The notes beneath the pieces were generated by a model. The model worked only from the letters and a program-made list of their open reading frames with translations. It was not told the origin of the DNA and did not search any database. Both the position numbers and the translations under genes were made by a program. DNA of 5,944 nt from Acidobacteriaceae bacterium (GTDB taxonomy: Bacteria > Acidobacteriota > Terriglobia > Terriglobales > Acidobacteriaceae): assembly GCA_003165855.1 (NCBI GenBank), contig PMXH01000588.1, positions 1 to 5,944 on the forward strand, written 5' to 3'. Each line of letters opens with the position of its first letter. The stretch's first letter is position 1. Positions 5,070-5,944 of this stretch are shown piece by piece.

Positions 5070-5183
5070 TCAATTCTCCTTTTTCCGTTGCCGTCTCTGA
5101 TTGAACCCCAAGGCCCACGCATCTTACACCCGGCAGGCTTCCAGGGCGCTCGGTCGCCCTCCCTGGCATCCGGCCTGTCTTTA
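5070..5183. promoter_or_regulatory. Divergent intergenic region between cupin and vapB genes
   Basis: It must carry the cupin promoter on the minus strand. The best -10 candidate is TAAGAT (plus-strand 5121-5126), without a convincing -35 box. A 6-bp hairpin AGGGCG (5143-5148) with CGCCCT (5155-5160) lies in the middle and may separate the two promoters. Confidence 0.3.
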
Positions 5184-5212
5184 TTGACATGTTTACCACA
5201 TGAAAGTATGCT
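5184..5212 (+). promoter_or_regulatory. Sigma70-like promoter of the vapBC operon
   Basis: A perfect -35 box TTGACA (5184-5189), a 17-base spacer and TATGCT (5207-5212, 4 of 6 matches to -10). The expected start of transcription, 6-7 bases after the -10 box, falls at 5218-5219, that is on the A of the vapB ATG, so the message would be leaderless or nearly so. Confidence 0.7.
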
Positions 5213-5225
5213 CATAGCATGTCAA
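5184..5225 (+). promoter_or_regulatory. Inverted repeat spanning the vapBC promoter, candidate autoregulatory operator
   Basis: TTGACATG (5184-5191) and CATGTCAA (5218-5225) are perfect 8-bp inverted copies 34 bases apart centre to centre, one covering the -35 box and the other the transcription and translation start. A second, smaller repeat ATGCT-CAT-AGCAT (5208-5220) covers the -10 box and start. VapB/FitA-type ribbon-helix-helix antitoxins bind inverted repeats in their own promoters together with VapC, so these are plausible binding sites; that is inferred. Confidence 0.5.
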
Positions 5226-5449
5226 AAATGATCCAGCTGCGCAACGTGCCGGATGCCCTGCATCGCAGCCTGAAAGCGCGTGCCGCTATGGCTGGCATGT
5301 CGCTCTCGGATTACCTGCTCACAGAGATCAAGGAGATCGCGGAGCGGCCGACGCTGGCGGAATTACGCGACCGCCTGCACGCGCGCAGGGCGGTTACGAT
5401 TTCGCTCGACACCGCGCGCCTGGTAAGAGAAGAGCGTGAGACGCGGTGA
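5219..5449 (+). CDS. vapB: FitA/VapB-type ribbon-helix-helix antitoxin
   Basis: A 76-residue antitoxin. The N-terminal half is a ribbon-helix-helix DNA-binding domain (MIQLRNVPDALHRSLKARA, then AGMSLSDYLLTEI at 25-37), closest in style to FitA of the FitAB system, where the IQLRNVP strand pairs in the dimer and the helices bind the operator. The C-terminal half (LAELRDRLHARRAV, then ISLDTARLVREERE) is the part that would wrap the PIN-domain toxin. The start at 5219 follows the promoter directly and lacks a Shine-Dalgarno; the ATG at 5228 (MIQLR) is an alternative start, also without one. The stop codon overlaps the vapC start in the sequence GTGA, indicating coupled translation. Confidence 0.9.
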   Translation: MSKMIQLRNVPDALHRSLKARAAMAGMSLSDYLLTEIKEIAERPTLAELRDRLHARRAVTISLDTARLVREERETR

Positions 5450-5838
5450 TCGTCCTGGACGCGTCCGCGGCAATTGACTGGCTGCTTCAGACCGCCGTGG
5501 GACAAGAAATTGAGGACCGAATTTACTCGCGCGGCGAATCTCTTCACGCTCCGCATCTCCTGGACCTTGAGGTGGCGCAGGTGCTGCGGCGGCTGGTGCG
5601 GGAAGCGGCGGTTTCAGGACCGCGCGCCGATCAGGCAATCCAGGACCTACTCGATCTGCGCGTAACGCGCTATCCTCATTTCGTTTTTCTGCCACACATT
5701 TGGCGGCTCCGGCATAATTTGTCGGCCTACGATGCGGCCTACATCGCACTCACCGAAAAACTCGGCGCCACGCTAATTACACGTGACATCCGGCTCGCTT
5801 CTGCTTGCGCCCGTGCGGTGAGCATCGAGCTATTTTGA
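5446..5838 (+). CDS. vapC: VapC-type PIN-domain ribonuclease toxin
   Basis: A 130-residue PIN-domain toxin, a metal-dependent endoribonuclease that typically cleaves tRNA or rRNA when freed from its antitoxin. The four conserved acidic residues are present: D5 in VLDASA, E42 in LLDLEVAQVLRR, D96 in LSAYDAAYIALTE and D114 in LITRDIRLA, so the enzyme looks active. Length is normal for the family (about 130). It starts with GTG inside the vapB stop (GTGA overlap), so translation depends on vapB, as usual for antitoxin-first operons. This is the only TA module in the window with both partners intact. The RNA target cannot be told from sequence. Confidence 0.96.
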   Translation: MIVLDASAAIDWLLQTAVGQEIEDRIYSRGESLHAPHLLDLEVAQVLRRLVREAAVSGPRADQAIQDLLDLRVTRYPHFVFLPHIWRLRHNLSAYDAAYIALTEKLGATLITRDIRLASACARAVSIELF

Positions 5839-5907
5839 ATGCCTTCCTATGCGGGTCTTCCCCGTCAGCGTAAGCCGGACCGCGGCCCACCTGTTCCCGC
5901 CGAAAGC
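5839..5907. other. Region after vapC, no clear terminator
   Basis: About 70 bases without a recognisable hairpin followed by T residues. Short frames are open on both strands, none with recognisable content. Confidence 0.3.
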
Positions 5908-5943
5908 CTACTCAATCTCCGGCGTCCACAACGGCTCTCCACC
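5908..5943 (-). CDS. Possible 3' end of a minus-strand gene entering from the right edge
   Basis: Reading leftwards from the window edge, one minus-strand frame gives GGEPLWTPEIE and a TAG stop at 5908-5910, which has the look of a protein C-terminus. Eleven codons are too few to identify a family, and another minus-strand frame is open here too. If real, the gene would converge on vapC with about 70 bases between them. Confidence 0.27.
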   Translation of the reverse strand, partial: GGEPLWTPEIE

Positions 5944-5944
5944 C

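Overview
The window looks like a piece of a GC-rich bacterial chromosome, most likely an Acidobacteriota (Terriglobia-type) genome. That placement is an inference. It rests on the dispersed repeat whose ends read TGTCATCCTGAGCG and GTCGAAGGATCCCT, on the style of the exported 495-residue protein (C-terminal SIERR / RRTTLFPG / VYF signature), and on the density of small toxin-antitoxin genes. No rRNA or tRNA gene and no CRISPR array is visible.

Left part (1-1371): the first 339 codons of dnaK run off the left edge on the minus strand. The gene has its own sigma70-like promoter (TTGACA, 17 bases, TAGCAT) and an inverted repeat between promoter and start codon, suggesting heat-shock control by an operator or mRNA hairpin that is not a classical CIRCE site. 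The 350-base gap to the next gene holds this promoter, a perfect 7-bp hairpin and a -10-like element for the plus-strand gene.

Middle part (1372-3159): a plus-strand gene for an exported protein with two diverged copies of a Cys/GxxxG/FC module and a C-terminal domain that I associate with Acidobacteriota. It converges, 6 bases apart, on a minus-strand 97-residue gene of unknown function that has a strong ribosome binding site.

Right part (3374-5838): a cluster of intact and decaying toxin-antitoxin (TA) genes. In order: a frameshifted antitoxin remnant that runs into a 223-bp compound inverted-repeat element (3491-3713); an intact PF09720-type antitoxin; a ParE/RelE-type toxin broken by a one-base deletion in a G run; a short antitoxin-like reading frame overlapping the toxin's 3' end and ending in a run of ten C; a periplasmic cupin gene on the minus strand; and an intact FitA/VapB-type antitoxin with an overlapping VapC PIN-domain toxin. 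The vapBC promoter places the predicted transcription start on the vapB ATG, so the message is probably leaderless, and it lies within an 8-bp inverted repeat that is a candidate autoregulatory operator. The last 100 bases may hold the 3' end of a minus-strand gene.

The most interesting part is 3374-4432. It reads as a degenerating TA locus shaped by a repeat element and single-base deletions, with an antitoxin-toxin-antitoxin order that is either a decayed merger of modules or an unusual three-gene arrangement.
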